64,000 bases of DNA from Leptidea sinapis (taxonomy: Eukaryota; Arthropoda; Insecta; Lepidoptera; Pieridae). Shown piece by piece: positions 22,768 through 34,596 of the stretch. How positions within the stretch are numbered: position 1 is the stretch's first letter; every line of letters starts with the position of its first letter. The stretch is taken from NCBI RefSeq assembly GCF_905404315.1, contig NC_066288.1:434001-498000 (forward strand). Direction: 5' to 3'. The notes below the pieces were generated by a model, which was not told the DNA's origin, searched no databases, and saw only the letters and a program-made list of their open reading frames with translations. The translations under genes and the position numbers were made by a program.

Positions 22768-22880
22768 ATTTTATTGAGCAGATATTGAGCAGAGTAATAA
22801 TTTAATAACCACTGCTTTTCTATTGAGCAGAGTATTAATTTAATAACCACTGCTTCTATTGAGCAGTGTACTAATTTAAG
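22768..22880. repeat. short tandem repeat, unit about 36-38 bp
   Basis: A unit starting ATTGAGCAG and ending near AACCACTGCTT occurs about two and a half times, with a short extra ATTGAGCAG at the start. It sits between LINE G and LINE A copy 2. Confidence 0.75.
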
Positions 22881-22949
22881 CAAAGATTTTGAATATTTTC
22901 CAAAAAAATAAACAATAAGACAATAGGGGACTCCTCTAGCAGTGTAAAA

Positions 22950-25151
22950 ACACAAATATACAATAACAAGTACTAGAATAAGTAATATTTGTAAAATTGC
23001 AAACCTGATGCACCAAAACATGCAAGGATTATTATGTAAAGAGCTTGAACTGGAGTTATTTATGAATCATAAAGATATACATATTTTATGTTTAACACAG
23101 AACTGGCTCAGAAAATATGAGCTCATCTTTAACTCCAGTGGTCATCAGGTGGCAAGTGCGTTTAGCAGAGAAAAAGCTACACTTGGCGGCTCTCTTATTT
23201 TTGTAAGTAAATTATTTAAATTCAAAGAACAAGAAGATATTGTGGGCCTCTCTGTGCAGAGGAGGTTTTATTAAAATTATCGTAGTCTAAGAAGTATATC
23301 ATGATATGTGGTGATTTTAATATTAATTTATTAGAAAAATCCACGACCAGTATTAGATTTAGATCTTTTTTTAGAGACTACTAGAGTAACTGGCAACTTC
23401 AAAAGCTGTATTGATAACATATTTACCAATTATAAACCACTTTCTCAGGCAATAATTAACAAACTGAGTTCAGACCACTTTGGTCTGTTAGCCTCATTTA
23501 ATGTTGAGGTCAATAAATGTACTTAAATTAAAAAGTTTGCGTTTGTTCCTGTGAATAATAGGAGAATGGAGAAACATAGAGGCAATGTGTCAGTTAAACT
23601 CTCAAATTTGGATTTATTCAAATATAATATTAATCCCAATGAAATGTATGATATGTTATTTAAAATAATTAAAACAGAGTTTGCTTCTATATTTACTTCT
23701 AAGACAGTCAAATCAGGGTCTCCTGTCAATTGTTGATTGGGCAACAGCTGGCATTCATAGGAGCAGGAAAGGCTATATGAACTATTTAGTGAAAGATCAT
23801 TGTATAATCATGATGCATATTTTCTTGGTTACTTATGTTAAAAAATACTCTAAATTATTTAAAACTGTATGTTCTATTGCAATAGTCTATGCGTATCAGA
23901 CAAATAATTAAAAATGCACCAAATAAAATAAAGATGACTTGGAATGTTATTAACTGGGAATCTGGAAGATTGAAAGACCTCAACATTGAATACAATCTAT
24001 CAATAAACAATACAATAATTCAATCTCAGTAGGATGTTGCTACTGCTTTTGAAAATTTTTTTTCTGAGATTCCAGTTTCTATCACAAACACTCTTATCTC
24101 CTCCACCAGTGTTGATGATTCACTTCTTCTGGAAAATGTTATAGAATGTCAACAAAGTTCCAATTTTAGTTTTGTTAGCCCTGGAGAAATAATTAAAACG
24201 TTTAAATCTCTAGACATGAAAAAACCTGCTGATATATGGGGCATTTCTGTTAAAATAATAAGTTCAATAATTGATGTCATAGCACCATATCTTGCAATAG
24301 TTTTTTATAATTGTATTAATCATGGCGTGTTTCCTGACTTTCTGAAAAATAGTAAAATTACACCAATATTTAAGTCGGGGGCTCTTCTGACCCGAATAAC
24401 TATCGTCCTGCGTCGGTTTTGCCGACCCTTAGTAAAATTTAAAAAAAAATAATTTTAAGCCAAATGCTTACTTACTTTAACTCTCATAAGTTACTTCATT
24501 TGAAACAATTTGGCTTTACTCGGGGACGTTCAACAACGGATGCACATCAAGAATATTTTTGATGCCTGGGACGAATCGCAGAATGCAATTGGCATCTTCA
24601 AACATTCAACGCTGGTCAAGAAGCTATGTCACTATGGCATAAAGGGAACTGCGCTCGAACTTCTGAATTCATATCTAAACAATATAATTCAGAAGGTCGA
24701 CGTGAATGGCAGGAGATCTCCTGGGACTCCTCTCAGTATGGGGGTACCACAAGGGTCTATTCTCGGACCGTTCCTCTTCCTTAATCATTCCTATATAAAT
24801 GATCTTCCTAATCTTATAGAGAAAAAACATAAGGTAGTATTGTTTGCGGACGACACTTCACTGATTTTTAAAGTGAAAAGAACCCAAGCTATGTATGAAG
24901 AAGTGAACGATATTCTATCAAACATCATGTACTGGCTTAACGCTAATAACCTATTGTTAAATAGCAAGAAAACGAAATATATAAAATTTACCGTACCAAA
25001 TGTCAAAAATGTTGATGCAAGTGTTTTGTTAAACGGAGAGGTGATAAAAACGGTTGAATCTGCTAAATTTCTTGGCATTACTCTAAATTCCAAATTACAA
25101 TGGGGCCCCCATATTGAAGGATTGGCGAACAGACTTAGTTCTGCAGCATAT
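22950..25151 (+). mobile_element. LINE family A copy 2, 5' portion
   Basis: It begins within ORF2 at the endonuclease and runs to the middle of the RT C-terminal region, where copy A3 interrupts it. The 3' remainder is at 27,818-28,532. The copy is 5'-truncated and heavily mutated. Confidence 0.82.
22990..25151 (+). pseudogene. LINE A2 ORF2 (endonuclease and RT), broken
   Basis: Endonuclease: HQNMQGLLCKELELELF in 23,008-23,274, CGDFNINLLE at about 23,300, and SSDHFG near 23,466. A DWATAGIHRSRKG block is at about 23,735. RT starts in 24,216-24,452 (GVFPDFLKNSKITPIFKSG) and shifts frame there. The frame 24,510-25,157 has GVPQGSILGPFLF and the catalytic FADD (VVLFADDTSLIF). The stretch before KHSTLVKKL lacks the AFD block of motif A. 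Several stops and shifts are present. Confidence 0.82.
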
Positions 25152-27817
25152 ATATAATTTAAATTACGTTATTTGACAAGGGAGGACAACTCTTGCAATA
25201 TCATACAAAACAGGCAACATTCACCAAATATAAATGTTACTGCTATAGATAATCATAATATAAAGCTCATAAATATTGTTCACCAGAATATACAAGGTAT
25301 CTCAAGTAAGGAATTAGAAATTGAACTGTTTTTGAGCTGCTGTAATATAGATATATTATGTATTACAGAACATTGGCGTAAGAGTCATCAGCTCCAGTTT
25401 AGTTTTAGAGAACATAAAGTAGTCAGTTCGTTTTGTAGAAGTAGGGCAATACATGGAGGTTCCCTAATATTATTAATAATAGATTAAAATGTAAAAATAG
25501 AAGAGATATTGTTAATCTCTCTATAGAACAACTTTTTGAGATAGCTTGTATAGAACTAGAGCAATTTATTATTGTTAGTATATACCGCCCCCTCATTGCA
25601 TCATATGAACAATTCCAACATAGAATGGAGGAGCTACTATCAAAATTTTGCAAAACCAGCAAGTCAATTATAGTGTGTGGAGACTTTAATATAAACTTGC
25701 TTGAACCTTCGGCCAATGGTACTAGCCTTAAAAATTTATTTCAAAGTTTTAATTTGTTCAAAATATTTTGGGAACCTACTAGAATAACTTCTACAACAGC
25801 AACCTGTTTAGATAATATTTTTATAGATGTTACTATTACTAGTAAACTCATAATTAATAATCTTCAGTCCGACCATAGTGGGCAACTTGTAAAAGTAAAT
25901 ACAAGATTGGACAATGTCAGACCAAAAAATGTGACGATTATACCAGTTACGGGTAGCCGTCTTGAGCGGTGTAGAAATAATTTGGTAAATACAATACCAT
26001 TTTTACACTGTGGTGAAACTGCTAATTTTCACTATACAATTCCTTCTGTGAGGAAATTGACAGGATTTTTACTCCAGTAACGGTGACAGTTGTTTTAATG
26101 ATTGGGCAACAATGGGTATCCACAAAAGTCGTAAACGCTTATATGACCTTTATTATGAGAAACATTACAATAATAGTGAAGAATTTAAAATATATGTAAA
26201 AAAATACTCCATGCTCTTTAAAGTAGTTTGTCATGAAGCGAAAACACGTTTCATTGCAGATAAATTAAAAACAGTAATAATAAAGTAAAAGCTACTTGGA
26301 GTGTAATTAACAATGAAACTGGTAGATCGAATTGCCGTAACACCTCTATCTGTTTAAATATTAATAATCGCGTTATAAATTCAGAAAAAGAAATTGCAAA
26401 TGAATTTGATAAATACTTCTCCGAAATCCCGATTGTCACGACCAAAGACCTTAACTCTTCGCCAAAAGCAGCATATGATATGCTTAAATTACACGTACCA
26501 GTATCTTCCACTAATTTGAAATTTAAGTATGTTACAGGTAGCGATATAATAAAAATCTTTAAATTAATTAACCTAAAAAATACAAAAGACTTATGGAGCC
26601 ATTCGACTAATATTGTAAAATACATACTTGACATTATAGCAGCTGAATTAGCAATAATATTTAATGAATGCATAGATGAGGGTGTGTTCCCTGACCTCAT
26701 GAAATGCAGCAAAGTTATATCTTTGTTTAAATCGGGCAGTTCTTTTGACCCTGCTAATTTCAGACCTATTTCAAGTGCTGCCTGTTTTTAGAAAAATTTT
26801 TGAAAAACTTTTGCTTCAACAGCTACAAATGCATTTTTGTAAATTAATGAACAAAAATCAGTTAGGTTTCACTAGTCACAGGATGCATTGGGCATTTTTT
26901 GTGATTTGTCAAAAGCATTTGACTGCGTCCACCATGAAACTTTACTCCTAAAACTAAAACATTATGGAGTGAAAAATAGAGCCCTAAATCTGTTAAAATC
27001 ATATTTAAGCGAAAGAGTTCAGACAGTCGATGTAAATGGCAAACGGTCTTCGGGTAAACCTGTGGGAATAGGTGTTCCACAGGGTTCTATTCTCGGTCCT
27101 TTCTTGTTTCTTATATTTATTAACGATCTACCGTTTGTGGTAGATGATAGCCATGAGATTGTATTGTTTGCTAATGATACTTCACTTATTTTTAAAGTGA
27201 AGTGACGTGATTGATGACGAGGTAAGCAATGCACTCTCAAAGATAGTGCGTTGGTTTGAGACGAATAATCTGGACTTAAACAGTAAAAATACAAAGTGTT
27301 TACGGTTCATTACACCAAACACAGCGGAGGTACAAACCAACGTACTTATAAATGTCCAGAGATTGGAACTTGTGGACACTACGGTCTTCTTGGGTATCAC
27401 GTTAGATAAAAAGCTTCAGTGGGGTCCACATATTGCCCATCTAGCAGATGGGTAAATGTATACACTTCTACAATAAAGTCCCAGCCACTGTTCAGGCATT
27501 ATCTATAAATAAATTTAAATATTTTATAAAAAAATGGCTATGTCGTAAATCCTATTACTCCACTGCTGAATATCTAAATGATCGGACAGCCTAGGACTAG
27601 ATTGTGACTATTTTATAGCGATAGAAATGACTGTACAATATTGTATATTTTTATTGAAAAGAGCGCAAAAAAATAGAATGCTGGGAGAGTTTCTTGCGCC
27701 GCTTCTTCTCTCTCAGAGCGCCATTTGTTTCCGAAGCGGAGACATGACGGTGAAATGACATCAAAAAGAATTCTAAAGGAATCAATTTTGAGAAAATAAA
27801 TGCCTTTTATGCCTTTA
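25152..27817 (+). mobile_element. LINE family A copy 3, nested in copy 2
   Basis: It starts at the ORF1/ORF2 overlap region and ends in TGCCTTT-type repeats (27,801-27,817) after a 3' UTR with the conserved motif at 27,688-27,711. The A2 frame resumes directly afterwards at the next codon. The tail differs from other A copies, so this is a sister subfamily. Confidence 0.82.
25230..27590 (+). pseudogene. LINE A3 ORF2 with altered RT catalytic motif
   Basis: Endonuclease: HQNIQGISSKELEIELF (25,173-25,487), ICGDFNINLLEP and LQSDHSG (25,625-26,080). RT: GVFPDLMKCSKVISLFKSG (26,480-26,791), FCDLSKAFDCVHHETLL and GVPQGSILGPFLFL (26,888-27,205). The catalytic motif reads FAND instead of FADD, which should abolish polymerase activity. 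A deletion removes the segment between HIAHLADG and KCIHFYNKV (about 27,450). The C-terminus ends near 27,590. Confidence 0.82.
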
Positions 27818-28532
27818 CGCGGTTGAAAAGATTAGACAATTAACTGACTTACGGCGCGAATTGTATACTTTAGTTACTTCCATAGTATTATGTCCTATAC
27901 TATATTGCTATAGGACAGCGCTGCCGATATTAATACAATATTTGTGCTGCAGAAGAGGGCAATTCGCGCTATTTATAACCTAGGCCCTAAGAAATCATTG
28001 AGAGCAAAATTCAAAGAAATTAACTTCTTGACTGTTGCTTCTCAATATATTCTTGATAAAATAATGTATGTTCATAGGCACATAAGTGAATTTGCGAGAA
28101 ACTGTCATAACCATAATGTTAACACCAGGAACAGACATAAGTTTATAATGCCTACTACTCGGCTAAGTCGAGTTAGCAAGTCTTTTGTGGGGCGATGCTT
28201 TTACTACAGGATACCAGAAAGTGTTCAAAACAAAAGTATTGCGTTATTCAAAAGAATTGTTAAGAAACGTTTGTGTGACGTAAAGGCTACTATAATATAA
28301 ATGACTTTCTTAATGATACCACAGATTGGGAAAGGAGCGACCGCCCTCAGGCTATTAAATAATAAGTTTAATTGTACAATGTTACTTTAATTGTAAAACA
28401 TATTTTTGATGAAAAAACAAAACATTGTTCTCAGGCCTGAGGCATTCATTTTGGAATGGGTGGTAGTTTTTTTCACTTTCAAATAAGTGATGTTACATCC
28501 TATTTTAAATATAAATATTTGAATTTGAATAT
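27818..28532 (+). mobile_element. LINE family A copy 2, 3' portion
   Basis: It continues A2 from the codon where A3 entered. The frame 27,944-28,300 encodes the C-terminal RT region (QKRAIRAIYNLGPK). The 3' UTR ends in GAATTT units at about 28,516-28,532. The shared 3' motif is partly deleted here (28,415-28,440). Confidence 0.82.
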
Positions 28533-28769
28533 AAGAAAAAAAGAGAGCTTAAGTAGGTAATCGGGGAGCCACAATGCACCCACTCCCACTCAACACCTTA
28601 GGGAGGAGGGGATGGCTGAAAAACAGCGCTGCATGGAAACATAAATCCATGATTCCATGTCAGGTGAAGCTGAGCCTTTTCCTTTTGCCTTTTGTTTCAT
28701 AGCGTAGCTTAATTATTCATTTTATATTTGTAATGTGTTGAATGGCAATAAAGAATTTATTATTATTAG
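28533..28769 (+). repeat. repeat H copy 2
   Basis: It resembles the minus-strand repeat at 2,940-3,190 and ends in AATAAA followed by ATT repeats (28,748-28,769). This looks like the 3' end of a non-LTR element or a SINE. No ORF is present. Confidence 0.65.
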
Positions 28770-29114
28770 AAGTGGGGAGTGACCGCGGAGGGCACGCGAG
28801 GCTGCGACCAGAAATAGACGTACACCACTATACTATTACGTTTCATTGAGGTTTCTTATAACCTCCTCTTATAAAGTGGTGTAAATTCGGTTGCTTATAA
28901 CTTACGTGAGCTTTCAGTTTCAACTTGACTGTATAACTAAATGAGTTACCAAGTTACCAGCGCCGGCCGGCTGGTTGTACAATGTGGAACTGAATTAGTA
29001 AAATGTGACTTTATAATCAGCTTCCGGTTAATGTGTTGAACAGTTGGCTTTTATAATTTAATTCTGTCATGTTTATTTCAATGTGAGGTGTTCGAGACAC
29101 ATTAGACGAACGAA
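28770..29114. other. unassigned DNA
   Basis: About 345 bp with no ORF or known repeat recognised. Confidence 0.5.
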
Positions 29115-29413
29115 CCAGTGGGAGGCTCCTTTGCGCAGGATGCCGGCTAGATTACGGGTGGGTATTTCTGCCGTGAAACATTAATGTGTAAGCATTATTA
29201 TGTTTCGGTGTGAGGGTCGCCGTAGCTAGTGAAATGACTGAGCAAATGAGACTTAATATCTTATGTCTCAAGGTGACGACTGCAGTTGCAGTGCCGTTCA
29301 GAATTATTGGGTTTTTCAAGAATCCTGAGCGGCACTGCATTGTAATGGGCAGGGTGTATCATTTACCATCAGCTGAACGTTCTGATCGTCTCATCCCTTA
29401 TTGTCATAAAAAA
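29115..29413 (+). repeat. SINE-like or short non-autonomous retroelement
   Basis: About 300 bp ending in a poly(A)-type tract (29,407-29,413). It contains an imperfect hairpin (about 29,287-29,304 with 29,321-29,338). The sequence resembles, from memory, a very common lepidopteran dispersed repeat. The strand follows the A tail. No internal pol III box was verified. Confidence 0.55.
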
Positions 29414-29940
29414 AATCCGAAGCTATTTTGATGTGGTTCGTAGTTTCTTCTTAAGTAATATAAACCGAATATTGAACTCTCCTCTGAGGGTGTTATGTAG
29501 GTAAGTAAATAACAAACAACAAACAGAGGCTTTAAGCGAAATAGCGTTGAATAGCTGATCGTGACGGCGTAGTGTCGTTCAGTTCCCACAAAATAAAATG
29601 CTCAGTGGGACTTAAGAAATTTTAAATAGACTAAATTAAAAATTATAACATAGAAGGACGGAGCTGTCAAATTGTCGGAGATCCAGTGCTCTGAGAACGG
29701 CTCTATCACCTGGCGTTACGTAGAGCTTAGCTTGGTTGACAGGCCTGTTTGACTTCCTCTCCATAAATAAATTGTTAGAAAAAGAGAGACTTATTAGTCA
29801 CTCAGTGTTGTCCAGTTGGTGGAATCCTTTAATCACTTATTGGTGTGTATTAAATATTAAAACATTGATAGAAAAAATTAATAAAAATGTATTTATAATA
29901 TACTAGTTCTCCTCCGGTTCCGGCTGCGTAATTGTAAACA
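29414..29940. other. unassigned DNA with a small B scrap
   Basis: No gene is recognised. Positions 29,664-29,735 match, with differences, the B LINE region encoding the CERLDHLALRRD stretch (compare 37,900-37,970). The rest is unassigned. Confidence 0.5.
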
Positions 29941-30406
29941 CGTACTGAGTGATTGTCTTATTAAATAATTACAAAACAGTGCAAATAAGTGACATACGAA
30001 AACAAAATAGTGTATATCTCGCGGGAACAGTCACAAGAAGTTCAAACATATAGAAGAATTAATGCGAAATCAGTTACTCAAGCGTCAATTTTGATCGAAG
30101 TGTGCACAACTAAACTTGGAAGACAACAGCAAGTTATTATTACTTCAGCCATATTTATTACAATAGTGCCAACCTATACACCGAATCACAATCACAGACT
30201 AGAAGAATAACCGAATTGACATATTCAGTAGTGTGGTAAGCACCAAAATATAAATTTAGTGTAATTATTACATAAACCCAATTTACCCTAGAAAATTACC
30301 CTAAATATTACCCTAAAAATTTTACCCTAGAAAATTACTCAAGTAATCTACCATTTAGTGTTTGTTACCATTACATAAACCAACCAAACCCAAATTACTC
30401 TAGAAA
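29941..30406 (+). other. RTE1 leader with short tandem repeats
   Basis: Sequence upstream of the presumed RTE ORF1 start. At about 30,283-30,345 an ATTACCCTAAAA-like unit occurs about four times. The true 5' end of the element is not visible; it may start near 29,940. A small ORF at 29,989-30,210 has no recognisable domain. Confidence 0.45.
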
Positions 30407-31174
30407 ATGGATAAAAATATGGAAATATTATGGTAGAAATTAGAAGACAAACAAAATCAACAAACACTAATAATAACTAGTACAGTAACAAAAAATGTTA
30501 CGGAGGCTTTAAATAAAAAATTGGAATCGCTTATTGAAGAAAATACCAACATCAAATTAAAAATTACTGAATTAGAACAAAAGCTACACTATGTGGATAC
30601 AGAGAAACGTAAGAATAATTTAGTCTTTTTCGGTGTCGAAGAAAACGGAAAAAGAGAAATAGATTTTGTAGAATATATAAAGAAAACTATTGTAGAAGCT
30701 GGCACCCCTCTGGACTGTCAAGAAATTAGTAATATTTATAGAATCGGTGCGAAAGCCACTAAACGCCGCCCGATTGTTGTGAGCTTTACGACTACATGGA
30801 AAAAACATCTGATACTTAAAAATAAATCTCATCTTCCACAAGGTATATATGTAAAAGAATATTCGAAGGGCGTCCTTGAAACGAGGAAACAGCTACAACC
30901 AAAACTAGAAGAAGAACGAAATAAGGGAAACATCGCATACTTGAAGCACAATAAATTAGTAGTAAAGAAACCTAACGAGGCCGGTCGAGAAAAAAGAAAA
31001 AGAGATCAGACTGGATCACCATATTGGTCATCACAAAAGAAGTCGAACACAAACACAATTGCAGAAAGAAACTCGCCTACTAAGGCTACAAAAGAAATAA
31101 TAAATCCCAATATATTAAATTATACAGCACGAGGAAGGTCAACTTCTTTATCGGAGATTCCAAAAAACCAGTAA
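30407..31174 (+). pseudogene. RTE1 ORF1-like protein, one early stop
   Basis: An ATG at 30,407 is in frame with the long open stretch from 30,521 and is separated from it by one TAG at 30,434-30,436. The protein has an N-terminal coiled coil (ENTNIKLKITELEQKL), then an RRM-like core beginning KNNLVFFGVEENGKRE and including ISNIYRIGAKATKRRP. The tail is basic and Ser/Thr-rich. This arrangement matches L1-type RNA-binding ORF1 proteins. It would coat element RNA. The stop may inactivate it unless an internal start is used. Confidence 0.7.
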
Positions 31175-31266
31175 CCGACATAGGCATCCGGAACCAAATT
31201 AAAATTAAAACAAAATCCTTATACAAACCAACACTGAAGATAAGCACCCCAAGCCGGCTGGTCACC

Positions 31267-32126
31267 GTGGAGGAAGATGACTACTACCCTCCAAATAATC
31301 TGCCCAACTCAAACCAAAAACTACTCAAGGAACCTCGCCATCGGAATAGCACCTTACATATCCTTACATATAATACACTTTCACTGAGATCTGAAGAAAA
31401 ATTTATAGAACTTATGTTGGCATTAGACAATATAAAATGGTCTATCGTTGGTTTAGGTGAAGTGAGACGTATAGGAGAAAACATAGAAGACTATGGCGAA
31501 TTTATTTTTTACCATAACGGTTACACACCAGGCCAATACGGTGTAGGCTTCTTAGTGAAAAAAGAATTAAAAGACTGTATAGATGATTTTTTAGGCATAT
31601 CTGAGCAAATCGTTGTATTAAATCTAAAACTTTTAGGCGAAATGTGGTCCATAGAACAAATCTACTCCCCGACGGAGTAAGCAACCAGCACAGAAATCGA
31701 CTCTTTCTATTTGCAGCTAACAGAAACAATAAAATCTCATACATACAGTAACCTAATAGTGATGAGAGCGCGAACAGGATGCAGAGTAGATGGTGAAGAT
31801 ATAGTGCTTGGGCCACTGAGAAACTGATTCACTTAGCATTCGAGAATAATCTGAGAATATTGAACAGTTATTATAAAAATCGACCAAGCAACAGATGGAC
31901 GTGGATGTCTCCAGACGGTAGCTATAAAAATGAGATTGATAACATTCTCTCAAACAGAAGTACAGCTTTCCAAGACTGTAGAGTTATAAATAATTTAAAC
32001 TTTAACAGTAACTACAGACCTGTCAGAGCCGAACTAAAATTAAATACCTCTAAGGAAAGACCTTTTAAAGCAAATCTAACAAAAATATTCCAAGCCTCAA
32101 TGTCAATGGAATTAAAGAAAACTTAA
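31267..32126 (+). pseudogene. RTE1 endonuclease domain
   Basis: The frame 31,267-31,680 has an RTE-type endonuclease start: ILTYNTLSLRSEE, then IVGLGEVRRIGE and GQYGVGFLVKKEL. After a stop the domain resumes at about 31,690-31,790 with the catalytic GDFN block lost by a short deletion (IVM joins directly to RARTG). The end (31,860-32,126) has SNYRPVRAEL where SDHRPVRAEL is usual, so a second catalytic site is mutated. Endonuclease activity is very unlikely. Confidence 0.78.
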
Positions 32127-32218
32127 TTAACGTCATAGAAAACACAAAACAAATACCTATACAAGACAAATACAACAAACTGCAAGAAATTATAAATGAA
32201 AGGGCTCCAGAAAGTGCT

Positions 32219-32747
32219 TTGGATACTAGAAACAATAAAATATCATGGCTATCAGAAGAAACAAAGCAGCTACTAGAAATAAGATCCAACCTTTTCTCAA
32301 CATCTAATAAAACAAAAGATGTAAGAAAGGACATAACAACAATAAGTAAACAAATAAACGTCAATATGAGGAAAGAAAGACAAAAATATAGGTTAGAAAA
32401 ACTGGAAAAATGTATACAGAAAACAGGCGGAGCAAAGAAAGCATTAAAAGAACTATCAAGAAAACGAGATTGGATACCCAATATGAAAGACAGAAACGAT
32501 AGAAGTGCGACCAGAAGATGTGAAATAACAACAATAGCAACTAACTTCTTTAAAAAATTATACTCAAGCCAAACCATGACACCAAAAATAGATTTATCTG
32601 GACAGGAGGAAGTACCACCAATATTGCTGGCAGAGGTAAAAAAAGCAATATCAACACAAAAGAAAGATAAAGCTCCTGGTTCTGATGGCATCATTAACGA
32701 ATTCCTTATAGAATACAAAGACAGCATTGCACCGATATTAATACACA
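32219..32747 (+). pseudogene. RTE1 reverse transcriptase N-terminal part
   Basis: The open frame encodes the region between endonuclease and RT, including KISWLSEETKQLLEIR, and the first RT block KDKAPGSDGIINEFL. It ends at 32,747-32,749, where C copy 2 begins. The same frame continues exactly at 34,073. Confidence 0.8.
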
Positions 32748-33699
32748 TATCGTCCCTCAGGGAAGTATTCTTGGCCCTACATTATTTTTAGTATATATAA
32801 ACGACCTATGTCAACTACAGCTCCCAAATGCTAAAATAGTTACCTTTGCTGATGACACAGCTTTATTGTTTAGAGGAGATACTTGGGAAGAAGTGTATTT
32901 GAGTGCACAAAAGGGCTTTAATACCGTCAGTGAATGGCTAAATAACAATGTCCTGACATTAAATATAGTTAAAACCAGTTATATTAGCTTTTCTCTAAGA
33001 AAATCAGAATTTACAACCAATCATAATATAATGTTCCACTCATGTGGTAATTCTGAAGACTTACATTGTCCCTGTGCCAAAATACAGAAATCAGAGACCA
33101 TCAAGTATCTTGGTATTATGGTAGATAACAAGTTAAATTTTCAATGCCACATAGGACAACTAGCAAAACGAGTGCGAAAATTAATAGTCATTTTTAAAAA
33201 TTTGAGAAATGAAGCTGAAAAGGACTTGATGAAAAACATATATCAAGCTTTGTGTCAGTCGATATTAACATATTGCATCACTTCTTGGGGCGGCGCTACA
33301 AAATCACACTTCCTCAAAATAGAAAGGGCCCAAAGAGCTATATTGAAAGTAAGTAACTCATTACCAATCTACCATCCCACTACAGAACTCTATAAACTAT
33401 CAAAGGTTCTAACTGTGCGTCAGCTTTATATCCTGCATACAGTTTTAAAAAAACATAGCCTTACCAGTTACGATCCGGAAAAAAATAAAGCGCAACGGCG
33501 AAAAGATAGAATCTGTGAAAAATTATTGTTTAATACAAGATTCTCCCAAAGACTCTTCTGTGTTCAAGGTAATAACCTTTACAATAAGGTAAACAAAGAG
33601 CTGTCAATTTACCACCTCAACAGAACTAAATGCAAGCGTATCTTGACAGAGTGGTTACAGAAATTGGACTATACCTCAACTGAAAACCTTCTACACTAA
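32748..33699 (+). pseudogene. LINE C2 reverse transcriptase, C-terminal half
   Basis: It starts inside RT at VPQGSILGPTLFLVYINDL, with the catalytic FADD at about 32,850 (TFADDTALLFRGD). The frame 32,866-33,699 then runs 277 codons through ETIKYLGIMVDNKLNF, TYCITSWGGA and TVRQLYIL to a normal stop. The open frame may be intact from about 32,750, but the enzyme lacks its first half because of 5' truncation. It is clearly related to 3,964-6,099. Confidence 0.85.
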
Positions 33700-33721
33700 T
33701 AGTAACTGAGAGTAGAGTACG

Positions 33722-33762
<41 letters not shown>

Positions 33763-34072
33763 GCCCTCCGCACACATACACACACACATTTTATTACTAG
33801 TAATTTACAAATTTAAAGTCATTTATTCTTATGATCTATTGTTGCTCTTCTAGCTACTAGTACGGATGTGTACTATTTTAATCATTGTGATCCTTATATC
33901 TGGGGGTGAGGTCCTGGTGATCTGTAATACAGGGTCAACCTACTTCAGACACCAGCTCCTCACAAAATACTATCTGTTAAAAAAATGTAACACTACTGTA
34001 CTGTTTTAGCTTTAAGATCTTTGCGAGGAGAAAATAAATAGATATTATTATTATATTATTATTATTATTATA
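32748..34072 (+). mobile_element. LINE family C copy 2 inserted in RTE1
   Basis: A 5'-truncated C copy starting at the VPQGS block of RT, ending in a 3' UTR with pure CA repeats (33,722-33,763) and an ATT tail (34,043-34,072). The RTE reading frame resumes on the next codon after the tail. The target duplication is too short or too AT-rich to delimit. Confidence 0.88.
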
Positions 34073-34596
34073 TTCAATGAAATCCTACAGAGCGAGCATA
34101 TTACCCATCAGTGGACTATATCGACAATAATATTGCTACACAAAAAAGGGAACAAAAATGACATCAACAATTACAGGCCTATCAGCCTGATGTCTAATAT
34201 ATATAAATTTTTTGCAAAAGTTATCTTGGTTCGTATAACCAAAAAGCTCGATGAGAACCAGCCGAGAGAACAAGCGGGATTTCGGAGCGGGTATTCGACA
34301 TTGGATCACATACATGTAGTCAAATAACTTTTCGATAAAGGCAAAGAATTTAATTCAAACTTTTACTGCTGTTTCGTGGATTACTGCAAGGCTTTTGATT
34401 CGCTTGAACATCAAATGATTTGGCAAGCTCTAAAGATTCAGGGAATTGAAAATAAATATGTATAAATAAAAAGAAATGTATATAATTGTAGCACAGCTAA
34501 AATAAAAGCAGAAAGAGAAGGCGAAGTAATAAAAATTCAAAGGGGTGTTCGACGAAAATTCAAAAAGTTGCTCACTGCGGTTCTGGAGAACGTTTT
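34073..34596 (+). pseudogene. RTE1 reverse transcriptase core, catalytic section deleted
   Basis: Motifs visible: LLHKKGNKNDINNYRPISLM, EQAGFRSGYSTLDH, then in other positions YCKAFDSLEHQMIW, which is motif A. After IQRGVR the sequence goes almost directly to LTAVLENVF and then to the IEYVNEYVYLGQ block. The stretch that should hold the FADD motif is missing. Stops occur after HVVK and ENKYV. The polymerase is dead. Confidence 0.8.

Noticed and set aside
29989..30210. ORF upstream of RTE1 ORF1
   Set aside because: No domain or repeat pattern; probably 5' UTR sequence.
33722..33763. CA repeat as a possible CRISPR or regulatory array
   Set aside because: A pure dinucleotide microsatellite in a LINE 3' UTR.
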